A stretch of 64,000 bases of DNA from Kitasatospora sp. NBC_01287 (GTDB lineage: Bacteria; Actinomycetota; Actinomycetes; Streptomycetales; Streptomycetaceae), in the NCBI RefSeq assembly GCF_026340565.1, contig NZ_JAPEPB010000001.1, forward strand, positions 992,001 through 1,056,000, given 5' to 3'. Every line of letters starts with the position of its first letter. Position 1 is the stretch's first letter. The position numbers were made by a program, and so were the translations under genes. Below the pieces are notes generated by a model, which saw only the letters and a list, made by a program, of their open reading frames with translations, made no database searches and was not told the origin of the DNA. Of the stretch, positions 27,712 to 37,420 are shown one piece after another.

Positions 27712-28859
27712 CCCGTGATGCCGAGCTGGGTCTGCTTGGCCTGGTAGTCGCTCAGGTTGACCTGGGTGACCACGCCGACGCCGGAACTCAACGTCGTCCC
27801 GTCGGACTCGAGGTACTGCTTGACCAGAGCCATCGTGGCGTCCTTGCCGAGCACCTTGAGCGCGGCCAGCAGGTAGGCGCCGGTGTAGCCCTGCTGATAG
27901 GGCGACTGCACCACGGTGGCCTGGATGACGCCCTGCTGGATGAACTTCAGGGTCTGCGCGTCGGAGTCGTCCGAGATGACCTTGACCTTGCCGGACTTGC
28001 CGGCGGCCTGCACGGCCTGGGCTGCGGAGGGTCCGTCGTAGGAGTAGACGCCGTAGAGGCCGGTCACGTTCGGGTCGGTCTGGATGGCCGTCTGCGCGTT
28101 GGTCAGTGCCTTCGAGGCGTCCATGTTGTCGGACAGCTTGTTGACCACCTTGATGTCGGTGCCCTTGAGCGCGTCCTCGAAGCCCTGGATCCGCTGCACG
28201 GCGTTGGACGCGGTGAGCGAGCCGACCAGCACCACCACCTCGCCCTTGCCGCCCAGCGCGGCCTTCATGGCCTCGCCGGCCTTCTGCCCGGCCTGGTAGT
28301 TGGGGGTGCCCAGGTAGAGCGCGGCACCGTCCTCGGCGGGCAGCGGGGAGTCGATCGCCAGCACCGGGATGCCGGCCGAATTCGCTTCCTGGATGGGCGC
28401 CTTGATGGCGGTCGGGTCGATCGCCGAGACCGAGAATGCGGAGATGTTCTGGCCCCGCATGGTCTGGATCATCGAGAGCTGCTGGTCCAGCCGACCGTTC
28501 GCCGGGGCCTGAAAGGTGCCCTGCACGCCGAGGTCGGCCAGACCCTTGTTGAAGCCGACCTTGCCGGCGTTCCAGTAGTCCACCGAGACGTTGACCACCA
28601 TGGCCAGGTCCAGCTTCGACAGGTCCTTGCCCTGCAGCGCGCCCTTGAGCGCGTCGTCCAGCTTGGTCAGGTTCGCGTCGTTGAAGGTGATGTCGCCCTG
28701 GATCACGGGTGCGGCCGTGGTCCCGGTGGAGCCGGCGCCGCTGCCGCTGCTGCCGGCCCCCTGCTTGGAGCACGCGGTCGCGGTCAGGGCGAGCGAGGCG
28801 ACGGCGGCGATGGCGGCGAGGCGCAGGCCTCTGCTGGAGCGGATGCTGGTGGCGCTCAT
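27708..28859 (-). CDS. Sugar-binding lipoprotein of ABC importer
   Basis: 383-residue periplasmic-binding-protein type I lipoprotein. Signal peptide with lipobox ending ATAC (Cys30 by count), then a Gly/Ser linker and the ribose/arabinose-binding fold (ITFNDANLTKLDDALKGAL ... SVSAIDPTAIKAPIQEANSA ... LYLGTPNYQAGQKAGEAMKA ... VYSYDGPSAAQAVQAAGKSG ... VVQSPYQQGYTGAYLLAAL). First transporter gene after lacI on the same strand (124 bp apart), so probably one operon lacI-binding protein-ATPase-permease. Substrate is likely L-arabinose from context. Confidence 0.9.
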   Translation of the reverse strand: MSATSIRSSRGLRLAAIAAVASLALTATACSKQGAGSSGSGAGSTGTTAAPVIQGDITFNDANLTKLDDALKGALQGKDLSKLDLAMVVNVSVDYWNAGKVGFNKGLADLGVQGTFQAPANGRLDQQLSMIQTMRGQNISAFSVSAIDPTAIKAPIQEANSAGIPVLAIDSPLPAEDGAALYLGTPNYQAGQKAGEAMKAALGGKGEVVVLVGSLTASNAVQRIQGFEDALKGTDIKVVNKLSDNMDASKALTNAQTAIQTDPNVTGLYGVYSYDGPSAAQAVQAAGKSGKVKVISDDSDAQTLKFIQQGVIQATVVQSPYQQGYTGAYLLAALKVLGKDATMALVKQYLESDGTTLSSGVGVVTQVNLSDYQAKQTQLGITG

Positions 28860-28983
28860 GTGTGTCCTCTTCTGATCTGTACCGGGCGATGCGAAATGGT
28901 GCGGTGGACGGAGGGATGCCGGCGGTGCTCTTGTCCTTGATCGGAGGCGGGAGCGGACCGACCGGATTCACATCCGGTGGGAG

Positions 28984-30030
28984 TCAGCGGCCGGGCCTCG
29001 CACTGCTGGCTCGGACAATCAACTCGGGTGCAACTACGGCCACTTGGTGGGTTCTGTCACCCTCGGCGGCTTCTGGATCAGGAAACTGGACGCGGTGCAG
29101 CAGCAGTTCGAGACCGCGGCGCCCGAGCTCCCCGAAATGCTGGCGGACGGTGGTGAGCGGCGGGGTGAGGAATCCGGCCTCGGGGATGTCGTCGAATCCC
29201 ACGACGCTCACGTCCTCGGGGACCCGTCGCCCCGTCTCGTGGAGGGCACGGACGACTCCCAGCGCCATGTGGTCGTTGGCGCAGAAGACCGCGGTCACCC
29301 GCGGGTCGTCGGCCAGCCGCAGGGCCGCCTGGTATCCCGACCGCGCCGACCAGTCCCCCAGCAGGCTGTCGGGCACCGGCCGCCCGTGGTCCTCGAGTGC
29401 GCGCCGCCATCCCGCCCGACGGGCCTTGGCCTCCAGCCAGTCGTCCGGTCCCGCGACGTGATGGACCGTTCCGTGCCCCTGGTCGAGCAGGTAGCGGACC
29501 GCTGCCCGGGCGCCGGCCTCGTTGTCCACGCCGGCGCCGGGCAGCCGACCCGGATCCGTGGGCCCGACCGTGACCATGGGAACGGTGGCGATCTGCCGTG
29601 CCAGCGCCACCATCGCGGAGACTCGCGAGGCGATGACGGCGATTCCCTCGACGGCCTGGCCCCGGAGCCGGTCCACGGCCTCGTGGACGGAGAGGGTGTC
29701 CTGGTCGCGCAGGCTCGCAATGCTGATGTAGTAGCCTGCGGCCCGGGCGGCCTGCTCGATTCCGTAGAGCATTTGAGAAGGCCCGTAGAGAGTGGTGTCG
29801 GAGCTGATCACACCCAGGGTCCGGGAACGACGGGTGACCAGCGCCCGCGCTGCGGTGTTGGGACGGTAGTCCAGCTTCCGAATCGCCGCGAGCACGCGTT
29901 CCCGGGTCTGCGCCCGCACGTTCGGGCTGCCGTTCAACACACGCGAGACGGTCTGGTGGGACACGCCGGCCAGAGCGGCCACATCCGCCATCACGGGCTG
30001 CGCCCCGTTGGCGGTTCTAGTTTCCGGCAT
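28984..30030 (-). CDS. LacI-family transcriptional regulator 1
   Basis: 348 residues from the ATG at 30030 (MPETRTANGA), GGGAG 5 bases upstream. N-terminal LacI helix-turn-helix VMADVAALAGVSHQTVSRVL with hinge helix YRPNTAARALVTRRSRTLGV, then a periplasmic-binding-like effector domain ending VAPELIVRASS. The fourth to sixth recognition-helix positions (SHQTVSR) are the same as in the divergent paralogue. A TGTTAGCGCTCACA operator lies 83 bp upstream, so it probably represses itself. Probably controls the arabinose regulon with arabinose or a derivative as inducer; that is inferred from the recurrent operator and location. Confidence 0.93.
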   Translation of the reverse strand: MPETRTANGAQPVMADVAALAGVSHQTVSRVLNGSPNVRAQTRERVLAAIRKLDYRPNTAARALVTRRSRTLGVISSDTTLYGPSQMLYGIEQAARAAGYYISIASLRDQDTLSVHEAVDRLRGQAVEGIAVIASRVSAMVALARQIATVPMVTVGPTDPGRLPGAGVDNEAGARAAVRYLLDQGHGTVHHVAGPDDWLEAKARRAGWRRALEDHGRPVPDSLLGDWSARSGYQAALRLADDPRVTAVFCANDHMALGVVRALHETGRRVPEDVSVVGFDDIPEAGFLTPPLTTVRQHFGELGRRGLELLLHRVQFPDPEAAEGDRTHQVAVVAPELIVRASSARPGR

Positions 30031-30112
30031 GACCTCTCCCGAATCAGGGCTTGCGAGGATCTCAAGGGCTGCGCGGGGGCGGCCGACCGCCATCCCCTTT
30101 CCGACGTCGTAT

Positions 30113-30126
30113 TGTTAGCGCTCACA
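30113..30126. promoter_or_regulatory. LacI-type operator TGTTAGCGCTCACA upstream of lacI 1
   Basis: Identical to the site upstream of araB (36194-36207) and one base off the perfect palindrome near GH54 copy 1. Likely autoregulatory site for the lacI-transporter operon. Confidence 0.75.
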
Positions 30127-30247
30127 AAACGTTCCGTCAATGGGGCGGGAGGGTCACGTTTGGGTCACTGGTGCCGCCCCCGCCCAGGGGTCGCCCCCGC
30201 GTCCGCGGCCTGAACGCGCGGACGCCGATCGAGGCACCAGGGCGAAC

Positions 30248-30275
30248 GGTCGGCACGCCCGAGGGCGTGCCGACC
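30248..30275. terminator. Perfect 13-bp hairpin
   Basis: GGTCGGCACGCCC and its complement GGGCGTGCCGACC with a two-base loop, between the divergent regulators. Could end an unannotated short transcript or act as an RNA element. Confidence 0.55.
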
Positions 30276-30582
30276 ACAACGGGTGGAGGTGACCGCGTGC
30301 GGCACTGCACGCCCTTCACCCGCCTGCCGGTCCCGCCGCACACGCGGCGACAGGACCCCTGTCGGCGGCCGCTGCGGCAGCGGAACGGCCACGGCCGCCG
30401 ACAGAGACTTCGACACTCCCAACAGCCCGGCAGGGGCAGGCAGTGCCCCGCTGCCGGCCTCCCGCAGCAGCGCCGCGCACCGGGCACCGGAGGGGCCGGG
30501 CTGGACTGCCGCCGGCTCGTCGCGTCCGCACCACCGGATACCGAATACCGGAGGCCAGGGGTGAGCAGCTGGGATTTCAGAT

Positions 30583-30596
30583 CGTGGGCGCTAACA
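30583..30596. promoter_or_regulatory. Weak LacI-type operator upstream of lacI 2
   Basis: CGTGGGCGCTAACA keeps the right half-site GCGCTAACA and matches the consensus at 11 of 14 positions. It lies about 215 bp before the start of the second lacI gene. Confidence 0.4.
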
Positions 30597-30811
30597 CTCT
30601 GGGAGTCAACGGCTTCGCCGGACCAGTGATCCGGCGAGGCCCGAGGAGTCGTCCCGGCCTCGCGGCCGAGTGGGTGCGGTGCACGGGCTCGCGCGGGTCG
30701 GCCGAACCCAGGAGTCGACGCCGGGGGTCCGCTGCCCGGCCCGGGTTGAGTAGGCTGCGGAGTGAAGCTGGTTCGTGAGTGCCGCAGTGGGACAGAGCCG
30801 TGGAGGGGCAT

Positions 30812-31855
30812 GTGAGCGAGGCCGCCGACAGGCGTGCGCCGACGATGGCCGACGTCGCCAAGGTGGCGGGCGTGTCCCACCAGACGGTGTCACGCGTTCT
30901 CAGCGATCACCCCAATGTGCGCGAATCCACCCGCACCCGGGTGCGAGAGGTCATCGCCGAGCTCGACTACCGTCCCAATCAGGCAGCCCGTGCCCTGGTC
31001 ACCAAGCGGTCCCGCACGCTGGGTGTCGTCGCCGCGAACACCACCCTGTACGGGCCGGCCAGCATCCTGGCCGGCCTCGAACACGCCGCCCGCGACAAGG
31101 GGTACCTGATCGCGACGGTGAGCCTGGACGAACTGAGCGAGACGGCGCTGCGCAAGGCGCTGGAACACCTGGCGGCCTGGGGCGTCGAGGGCGGCGTCGT
31201 GATGACGCCGCACGAACGGACGGTCACCGCCCTGCTGCGGCTGGCTGCGCCCTTCCCGATCGTGACCGTCGAGGGCGGCCACGACCTGGACGTGCCGGGC
31301 GTGGCGCTGGACCAGTACGCCGGCGCCCGGATGGTCACCGAGCACCTGCTGTCGCTCGGCCACTCCTCCGTGTGGCACGTCGCCGGACCCCGCGAGTGGC
31401 TGGAGGCGGAGGGCCGATTCCAGGGCTGGCGCGCAGCCCTCGACGACGCGGGGGCCCCGGTCCCGCAGTACCTGAGTGGAGACTGGAGCGCCGCGTCGGG
31501 CTACCAGGCCGGGAAACTGCTGGCCGCGGCCCACGCCGGCCTCGACCGGGCCTCCAGACCGACGGCGGTGTTCGTCGCCAACGACCACATGGCCCTGGGG
31601 GTGCTGCGGGCGCTGCGGGAGGCCGGGCTGCGCGTCCCGGAGGACGTGGCCGTGGCGGGGTTCGACGGCCTGCCGGAGTCCGACTACTTCGCGCCTCCGC
31701 TGACCACCGTCCGACAGGACTTCGCGGCGATCGGCAGGGCGGGTGTCGAGCTGCTGCTGCAGCGGATCGAGGACCCCTCCACCGCGCCGGTGCACACCAC
31801 GCTCCCGCCGGAGCTCGTGGTCCGCTCCAGCACGGGTGCGCCGGCCGGCCGCTGA
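30812..31855 (+). CDS. LacI-family transcriptional regulator 2
   Basis: 347 residues from the GTG at 30812 (GGAGG 5 bases upstream). Helix-turn-helix TMADVAKVAGVSHQTVSRVL, hinge YRPNQAARALVTKRSRTLGV, effector domain with ILAGLEHAARDKGYLI, HVAGPREWLEAEGRFQGW, FVANDHMALGVLRAL and DVAVAGFDGLPES. It is a close paralogue of the gene at 28984-30030 and is read divergently from it. Because the recognition helices are nearly the same, both proteins may compete for one operator set. Convergent with the araB-D-A operon (160 bp to araA). Confidence 0.92.
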   Translation: MSEAADRRAPTMADVAKVAGVSHQTVSRVLSDHPNVRESTRTRVREVIAELDYRPNQAARALVTKRSRTLGVVAANTTLYGPASILAGLEHAARDKGYLIATVSLDELSETALRKALEHLAAWGVEGGVVMTPHERTVTALLRLAAPFPIVTVEGGHDLDVPGVALDQYAGARMVTEHLLSLGHSSVWHVAGPREWLEAEGRFQGWRAALDDAGAPVPQYLSGDWSAASGYQAGKLLAAAHAGLDRASRPTAVFVANDHMALGVLRALREAGLRVPEDVAVAGFDGLPESDYFAPPLTTVRQDFAAIGRAGVELLLQRIEDPSTAPVHTTLPPELVVRSSTGAPAGR

Positions 31856-32015
31856 CCGGCCGCGGTAGCGCTGGAGCGGTGGGCAGTGGTGGGGTGCAAC
31901 GGCTCCCCCGGGCGCAGGACGGTGGAGGCGAGTCGGTTTGGTGGGACGGGGGCCGCCCAGGCTGGGCACCGGGTGTGCCGGGGCGGCCGGAAGTCCGGCC
32001 CGGACGGCGGACGCC

Positions 32016-33521
32016 CTAGAAACCCTGGGCAAGGCGGTAGTAGGCCTGGTTCCAACGCAGTTCGCGGGTGAACCGGCGGATGCTGGTGCTCTCGTCGATG
32101 ACGACGAGCTCGACGGCGAGCATCTCCGCGAGGTCGTCCAGGACGTCGATGCCGAGCGCCCGGCTGAGTACGGTGTGGTGCGGGGCGCCGGCGGTCAGCC
32201 ATGCCTCGGCGGAGGTTCGCAGGTCGGGCTGCGGCTTCCAGACCGCGCGGGCCACCGGCAGGCTGGGCAGTGGCTCGGCGGGCTCGATGACGTCGATCTC
32301 GTTGGCCACCAGCCGGAAGCGCTCGCCCATGTCCGCCAGGCCGACCACGACGGCTGGGCCGGGCTCGGCGTCGAAGACGAGGCGCACCGGATCCTCGCGG
32401 CCGCCGATGGAGAGCGGGTGGATCTCGCAGGACGGGGTGCCGGCCGCGATGGAGGGGCAGACCTCCAGCATATGGGCGCCCAGGATCAGCTCGCTGCCGG
32501 GCTCCAGGTGGTAGGTGTAGTCCTCCATGAAGGACGTGCCGCCGGGCAGGCCCTCAGCGGCGGCTTTGAGCGTACGCAGCAGGACGGAGGTCTTCCAGTC
32601 GCCCTCGCCACCGAAGCCGTAGCCGTCGGCCATCAGACGCTGGACGGCCAGGCCGGGCAGCTGCCGCAGGCCGCCGAGGTCCTCGAAGTTGGTGGTGAAG
32701 GCACGGAACCCGCCGTCGGTGAGGAAATCGCGCAGGCCCAGCTCGATGCGAGCGGCGTAGCGCAGCGCGTCGCGGCGCTCGCCACCGGCGCGGAGCTCGG
32801 GAGCCAGCCGGTAGAGGTCGTCGTACTCCTTGACCAGGTCGGTGATCCGCGCGTCCGCCACTGCGTCCACGGCGGCCACCAGGTCGTTGACGCCGTAGGT
32901 GTTGACCGAGACGCCCAGGCGCAGCTGCGCCTCGACCTTGTCACCCTCGGTGACGGCGACGTCGCGCATGTTGTCCCCGAAGCGCGCCAGCTTGAGCGTG
33001 GCGAGCTCGGCCCGGCCCGCGGCGGCGCGGGCCCAGTCGGCGATGCGGCCGGCGACGGCGGGGTCGCTCGCGTGGCCGGCGACGGTCTTGCGGGCGACGC
33101 CCAGGCGGGACTGGATGTGGCCGAACTCGCGGTCGCCGTGGGCGGCCTGGTTCAGGTTCATGAAGTCCATGTCGATGGTCGCCCACGGCAGGTGCTCGTT
33201 GGCCTGGGTGTGCAGGTGCAGCAGCGGCTTGCGCAGCGCGTCGAGGCCGGCGATCCACATCTTCGCCGGGGAGAAGGTGTGCATCCAGGCGATCAGGCCG
33301 ACGCAGGAGTCCTCGGCGTTGGCCTGCAGGCAGATGCGGCGGATCGACGCGGCGTCGGTGAGGACGGGCTTCCAGATCAGCCGGACCGGGATCCCGGCGC
33401 GGGCGAGCTGGTTGACGACCTCGCGGGACTGCTCGGCGACCTGCTGCAGCGTCTGCTCGCCGTAGAGGCCCTGGCTTCCGGTGAGGAACCAGACCTCACG
33501 CCCGGAAAAGACTTCAGTCAC
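32016..33521 (-). CDS. araA: L-arabinose isomerase
   Basis: Converts L-arabinose to L-ribulose in the cytoplasm, Mn-dependent. GTG at 33521 gives 501 residues ([21 protein letters not shown]), the normal length; GGAG lies 9 bases upstream. Recognisable: [10 protein letters not shown] (about 15-24), [15 protein letters not shown] (about 88-102), catalytic E in [12 protein letters not shown] and FEDLGGL ... [39 protein letters not shown], and metal-site histidines there and at EIHPLSIGG. Last gene of the araB-araD-araA operon, 14 bp after araD. Confidence 0.97.
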   Translation of the reverse strand: MTEVFSGREVWFLTGSQGLYGEQTLQQVAEQSREVVNQLARAGIPVRLIWKPVLTDAASIRRICLQANAEDSCVGLIAWMHTFSPAKMWIAGLDALRKPLLHLHTQANEHLPWATIDMDFMNLNQAAHGDREFGHIQSRLGVARKTVAGHASDPAVAGRIADWARAAAGRAELATLKLARFGDNMRDVAVTEGDKVEAQLRLGVSVNTYGVNDLVAAVDAVADARITDLVKEYDDLYRLAPELRAGGERRDALRYAARIELGLRDFLTDGGFRAFTTNFEDLGGLRQLPGLAVQRLMADGYGFGGEGDWKTSVLLRTLKAAAEGLPGGTSFMEDYTYHLEPGSELILGAHMLEVCPSIAAGTPSCEIHPLSIGGREDPVRLVFDAEPGPAVVVGLADMGERFRLVANEIDVIEPAEPLPSLPVARAVWKPQPDLRTSAEAWLTAGAPHHTVLSRALGIDVLDDLAEMLAVELVVIDESTSIRRFTRELRWNQAYYRLAQGF

Positions 33522-33535
33522 TGGGGGTTGCTCCT

Positions 33536-34207
33536 TCAGCGGACAGCGGGCTGCTGGCCGTAGACGTGTCGGTAGCGGAAGTTCAGGCTGTCGATGTCGG
33601 CTTGGGCGATGGGCAGCGGCTCGCCGAGCTGGCGGGAGATGTGGACCGTGCGGGCGACGTCCTCGCACATCACGGCGGCCTTGACCGCGGCCTTGGCGTC
33701 CTTGCCGATGGTGAAGACGCCGTGGCTCTTCATCAGGACGGCGGGTGAGCGGTGACCGCGCAGGGTCTCGACGATCCCGCGGCCGATCGAGTCGTCGCCG
33801 ATCAGGGCGAACGGCCCGACGGGGATCTCGGCACCGAACTCGTCGGCCATCGCCGTCAGCACGCACGGAACGGCCTCGCCGCGGGCGGCCCAGGCGCACG
33901 CGTAGGTGGAGTGGGTGTGCACCACACCGCCGACCTCGGGCATGTGCCGGTAGACGTAGGCGTGGGCGGCGGTGTCGGAGGACGGGCTGTGCTCACCGGC
34001 GACGACGTTCCCGTCCAGGTCGCAGAGGATCATGTTGTCCGGCGTCAGCTCCTCGTACGGGACGCCGCTGGGCTTGATGACGAACAGGTCCTCGCCGGGA
34101 ACCCGGCCGGAGACGTTGCCGGCCGTCCAGACCACCAGGTCGTAGCGGACGAGTTGCTCATGCAGGTCGCTGACCTGACGGCGGATGAGCTCGATGGCAT
34201 CGGTCAT
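33536..34207 (-). CDS. araD: L-ribulose-5-phosphate 4-epimerase
   Basis: Class II aldolase-fold zinc enzyme of 223 residues producing D-xylulose 5-phosphate. [12 protein letters not shown] (about residue 27-38) binds phosphate; [22 protein letters not shown] (about 45-66) is the family signature; zinc histidines are in VVHTHSTYA (about 95-103) and KSHGVFTIG (about 159-167). Its ATG overlaps the araB TGA by four bases (ATGA), and araA follows after 14 bp, so expression is coupled. Confidence 0.96.
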   Translation of the reverse strand: MTDAIELIRRQVSDLHEQLVRYDLVVWTAGNVSGRVPGEDLFVIKPSGVPYEELTPDNMILCDLDGNVVAGEHSPSSDTAAHAYVYRHMPEVGGVVHTHSTYACAWAARGEAVPCVLTAMADEFGAEIPVGPFALIGDDSIGRGIVETLRGHRSPAVLMKSHGVFTIGKDAKAAVKAAVMCEDVARTVHISRQLGEPLPIAQADIDSLNFRYRHVYGQQPAVR

Positions 34208-35949
34208 GGCCGGTCAACCTCACAGTTCGAGTCGTCGGAGGCCTGGTGGGCCTCGCTCACGGCGGCGTTGCGGATGGCGCGCAGGCGGTGCAGTTGCTTG
34301 TCCGGGCTGGTGCCGAAGTGGTCGTGCAGCAGCCGGTACTCCGCGTAGAGGGCGTCGTAGGCGTCGGCGCGCGCGGGGTCGGGCAGGTAGGCGTGGCGCT
34401 CGACGCTGCCCATCGTGGCGGCGGCCGTGCGCACGTCGGGGTAGGCCGCGGCGGCGACGGCGGCGTGGATGGCGGAGCCGAGCGCGGGCCCCTGCTCGGA
34501 GGCGGCGAGCGAGACCGGGCGCCGCAGCACGTCGGCGTAGATCTGCATCAGCAGGGCGTTCTTCTTCAGCCCGCCGGCGACCACGAACTCGGTGACCGGA
34601 ACCCCGCCCTCGTCCAGGGCCTCGACGATCGCGCGGGTGCCGTAGGCGGTGGCCTCCAGCAGGGCCCGGTAGACCTCCTCGGGCCGGGTGGCCAGAGTGA
34701 GGCCCACGATGACGCCCGTCAGGTGGTGGTCCACCAGGACCGAGCGGTTGCCGCCCATCCAGTCCAGCGCGACCAGGCCGTGGCCGCCGACCGGCTGGTC
34801 CGCGATCTTGCGGGTGAGCAGCTGGTGCAGGTCCTCGCCGGTGGCCTCCGCCTCCTGCACGTAGCCGACGGGGAGGCCTTGGCGCAGCCACCAGGCGAAG
34901 AGGTCGCCGACCGCGCTCTGTCCTGCCTCGTACCCCCAGGCACCGTCGACGATCCCCCCGTCGACCACGCCGCAGATGCCCGGGACCTCCGCGAGGGTCC
35001 GGCCGTTGACGACGTGGCAGGTCGAGGTCCCCATGATGGCCAGCAGCTGGCCGTCGTCCACGGCTCGGGCCGCGGGGGCGGCGACGTGGGCGTCCACGTT
35101 GCCGGCCGCCACCGCGATGCCTTCGGGCAGGCCGGTCCAAGCGGCGGCCCGCGCGCTCAGCGAGCCGACCCGGGAGCCGAGCGGGGCGAGCGGGTGCTCC
35201 AGCCGGGTGCGGGCGAAGTCGGCGAACCCGGGGTGCAGGGCGGCCAGGTACTCATCGCTCGGGTAGCCGCCGTCCTGGTGCATGCCCTTGTAGCCGGCGG
35301 TGCAGGCGTTGCGGCTCTCGGCGCCGGTGAGCTGCCAGACGATCCAGTCGGCGGCCTCGATCCAACGCTCGCAGGCTGCGTAGACGGCCGGGTCCTCCTC
35401 CAGCACCTGCAACGCCTTGGCGTACTGCCACTCGGCGGAGATCCGCCCACCGTAGCGGTGGATCCACTTCTCGCCGCGGGCGTGGGCCAGGGCGTTGATC
35501 CGGTCGGCCTGCGGCTGGGCGGCGTGGTGCTTCCAGAGTTTGGGCCAGGCGTGCGGGCGGGCGGCCCACTCGGAGGTCTCGGCCAGCGGGGTGCCGTCGG
35601 CCCGGGTCGGCAGCACGGTGCAGGCGGTGAAGTCGGTAGCGATGCCGATGACGGCGGCGGGATCGACGCCCGCGCCGGCCACGGCCGCCGGCACGGCATT
35701 GCGCAGCACCTCGCGCCAGTCCTCCGGGTGCTGCAGCGCCCAGTCGGGCGGCAGGGCCCGGTCGGTGACCGGAAGACGGTCCTCGATCACGGCGTGCGGG
35801 TAGGCGTGGACGGCGGTGCCCAGCTCCTCGCCGTCGCGGACCCGGACGACCACGGCCCGGCCGGAGAGCGTCCCGAAGTCGACGCCGACAACGTAGCGAT
35901 CGTCCTGGTCGTCGGCGCCGGTAGCTCGGTCGGAGATCGTATCGGTCAC
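34204..35949 (-). CDS. araB: Ribulokinase
   Basis: FGGY-family kinase phosphorylating L-ribulose, 581 residues. Nucleotide/substrate motifs: VVGVDFGTLSGRAVVVRV (about residue 20-37), IATDFTACTVLP (about 104-115), KLWKHHAAQPQADRIN, AGNVDAHVAAPAA (about 283-295), the glycine-rich IMGTSTCHVVNG, and ALDWMGGNRSVLVD, VAGGLKKNALLMQIYAD near the C-terminus. First gene of araB-araD-araA. A TGTTAGCGCTCACA operator sits 245 bp upstream, and the 5' leader is unusually long with no recognised ORF. Confidence 0.97.
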   Translation of the reverse strand: MTDTISDRATGADDQDDRYVVGVDFGTLSGRAVVVRVRDGEELGTAVHAYPHAVIEDRLPVTDRALPPDWALQHPEDWREVLRNAVPAAVAGAGVDPAAVIGIATDFTACTVLPTRADGTPLAETSEWAARPHAWPKLWKHHAAQPQADRINALAHARGEKWIHRYGGRISAEWQYAKALQVLEEDPAVYAACERWIEAADWIVWQLTGAESRNACTAGYKGMHQDGGYPSDEYLAALHPGFADFARTRLEHPLAPLGSRVGSLSARAAAWTGLPEGIAVAAGNVDAHVAAPAARAVDDGQLLAIMGTSTCHVVNGRTLAEVPGICGVVDGGIVDGAWGYEAGQSAVGDLFAWWLRQGLPVGYVQEAEATGEDLHQLLTRKIADQPVGGHGLVALDWMGGNRSVLVDHHLTGVIVGLTLATRPEEVYRALLEATAYGTRAIVEALDEGGVPVTEFVVAGGLKKNALLMQIYADVLRRPVSLAASEQGPALGSAIHAAVAAAAYPDVRTAAATMGSVERHAYLPDPARADAYDALYAEYRLLHDHFGTSPDKQLHRLRAIRNAAVSEAHQASDDSNCEVDRP

Positions 35950-36424
35950 AGTTTCGTCCTTCGTGCGGAGCTGGGGTGGAAGGCGGCCGGCCGCCGAACG
36001 GTCCGCACGGCGGATCGGCGGCCGGCCCGGAGTTCCGCCGCCTCACCCTCATAAGGCGCGGAACCACGACCGCCGGCACCGGAGAAGCCAGGAGGGCCGC
36101 CATCCGGCCGGCGGGGTGGGCGACACGGTAAGACGCGAGGCATGCAGGGTGGTTGACATGTTCCGTCGCACTCCGCACCGTGGGACAGAGAGATGTTAGC
36201 GCTCACAATAGCCGCTGCACAAGAGCCTCTACCGAGGGGCGGCCCGGCCGGCGGGCCCCTCCGGGCCGCCCGGATTCCGCAGCGTCCGGCGGACTGCCGA
36301 GGGCACCGCCGGGCGCTGCGACGGCCGCCGACCCCTGGTCGACCGCGGCGCCCGGCTCCGCCCCGGCGGGCGTCTGTACGGTCTTCGGCTCTGTTTCGTA
36401 ATCGGTGGTAGCACTACGTAGTGG
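35950..36424. other. araB upstream region
   Basis: 475 bp holding the araB leader and operator and, beyond 36235, Pro/Arg-coding-like sequence next to the ISL3 relic in which I recognise no gene. Confidence 0.5.
36194..36207. promoter_or_regulatory. LacI-type operator TGTTAGCGCTCACA upstream of araBDA
   Basis: Same 14 bases as the lacI 1 operator. The likely control site of the arabinose catabolic operon. Confidence 0.75.
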
Positions 36425-37290
36425 TCACTGGAGGAGGATGCGGTGGCGGAGCAGGGGGAACCCGGCTCGGCCGTGCATCTGCCGCATGATTCGCTTGGTG
36501 CGTGTGTTGACGCCCTCGGTGCGGCCGTTGTGGTACTGGAGGGTGAGTCCGGCGTCGACGGCGGCGCGGTCGAGTTCGAGGCCGTTCGCGAAGGAGTGCA
36601 GGTGGGGCAGGTCGGTGGCGCGAACCGTGGTGATCCAGTCGGTGAGCTTGGCGTCATTGCCCTCCGCTGGGGTCAGTAGCTGAGCGAACTCTCGGGTAAG
36701 GCAGGCGAGTTCAGTCATCTCTGGGCAGGCTTCGGTGAGTTCCTGTGGTAGTGCGGTGTCCTTGTCGCGCAGGTTCTCGGGACGGGTGAGCAGGAGGTGG
36801 GCGAAGCGCTGCGGGGTGGTGACCGGTTTGTCGCCCTCGGCACGACCCTGGGGTGATGTAGCGGACCAGGAGGTTCGCGCTGCCGGTGTAGCCCAACTCC
36901 TTGATCTCGCACAGGAGGTGGGTGACGGGTAGCGCGGGGTCCTCGGCTCGGCGTCGGCGCAGGTGGTCGCGGTAGGGGTCGACGAGAGTGGGCTTGTAGC
37001 GGGGTGCGCGGCGGTCGCCGGTGGGCCCCTGCATGCGGGCGTACCGTTTGACGGTGTTCAGGGCGACGTCGAGGCGGCGGGCGCGTTCGAGCAGGCCGAC
37101 GCCCTGGTCGAGGAGGTGGTGGACCCGCTGCCAGCGCTCGCGCGTGGTGTGCTCGCGTACGCCTGCGGGCCGGACGGGGTTCACGGCGGTGGCCCAGCAG
37201 CCGGCGTGGGAGCGGACCTCGGCCAGGACCTTGTCGCACAGGTTGCTCCACAGGGTGGGCCTGGTGAAGAACGCCAACCCGGCGCTGACC
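36425..37290 (-). pseudogene. ISL3-family transposase, truncated and frameshifted
   Basis: Two overlapping frames together give the C-terminal half of an ISL3 transposase: LWSNLCDKVLAEVRSHAG, RERWQRVHHLLDQGVGLL, RRAEDPALPVTHLLCEIKEL, then, after a one-base shift near 36855 (ACCCC where the family frame needs one C fewer), GRAEGDKPVTTPQRF, ENLRDKDT, CLTREFAQLLTPAEGND, and YHNGRTEGVNTRTKRIMRQM-HGRAGFPLLRHRIL. The N-terminal DDE half is missing beyond about 37290. No inverted repeats found. Confidence 0.8.
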
Positions 37291-37356
37291 TTCGACACCG
37301 GTCACTGCGTCCGGGACCACATCGCCCGGTCGGCCTTCGCGCCAGGAGCTTGCCGA

Positions 37357-37392
37357 CGGAACAGGCAGAGAGCGGTTCCTCTGCCTGTTCCG
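37357..37392. terminator. Hairpin terminator after GH54 copy 2
   Basis: Perfect 14-bp arms (CGGAACAGGCAGAG and its complement) with an 8-base loop, 28 bp after the minus-strand GH54 stop codon. Confidence 0.8.
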
Positions 37393-37420
37393 AGGCGGCT
37401 GGGCGTCATCCGGCCCCTGG

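Larger units (their letters stand above)
30131..30811. other. Divergent control region between two lacI genes, no gene recognised
   Basis: About 680 bp. Holds a perfect hairpin (30248-30275), a weak operator-like site (30583-30596) and several overlapping open frames of GC-skewed but unrecognisable sequence. A GGAGG followed by a GTG at 30296 could start a short ORF, but its product resembles nothing known to me. Confidence 0.5.

Noticed and set aside
26134..28971. Single 945-codon frame spanning the binding-protein and ATPase genes
   Set aside because: Its N-terminal part is an out-of-frame reading of the binding-protein gene; only the ATPase half is real, starting at 27711 or 27702.
30137..30880. 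Minus-strand ORF between the lacI genes
   Set aside because: No codon bias or similarity, and it overlaps the lacI 2 start and regulatory sites.
31856..32015. Possible terminator between lacI 2 and araA
   Set aside because: Only weak, interrupted GC complementarity found; not strong enough to call.
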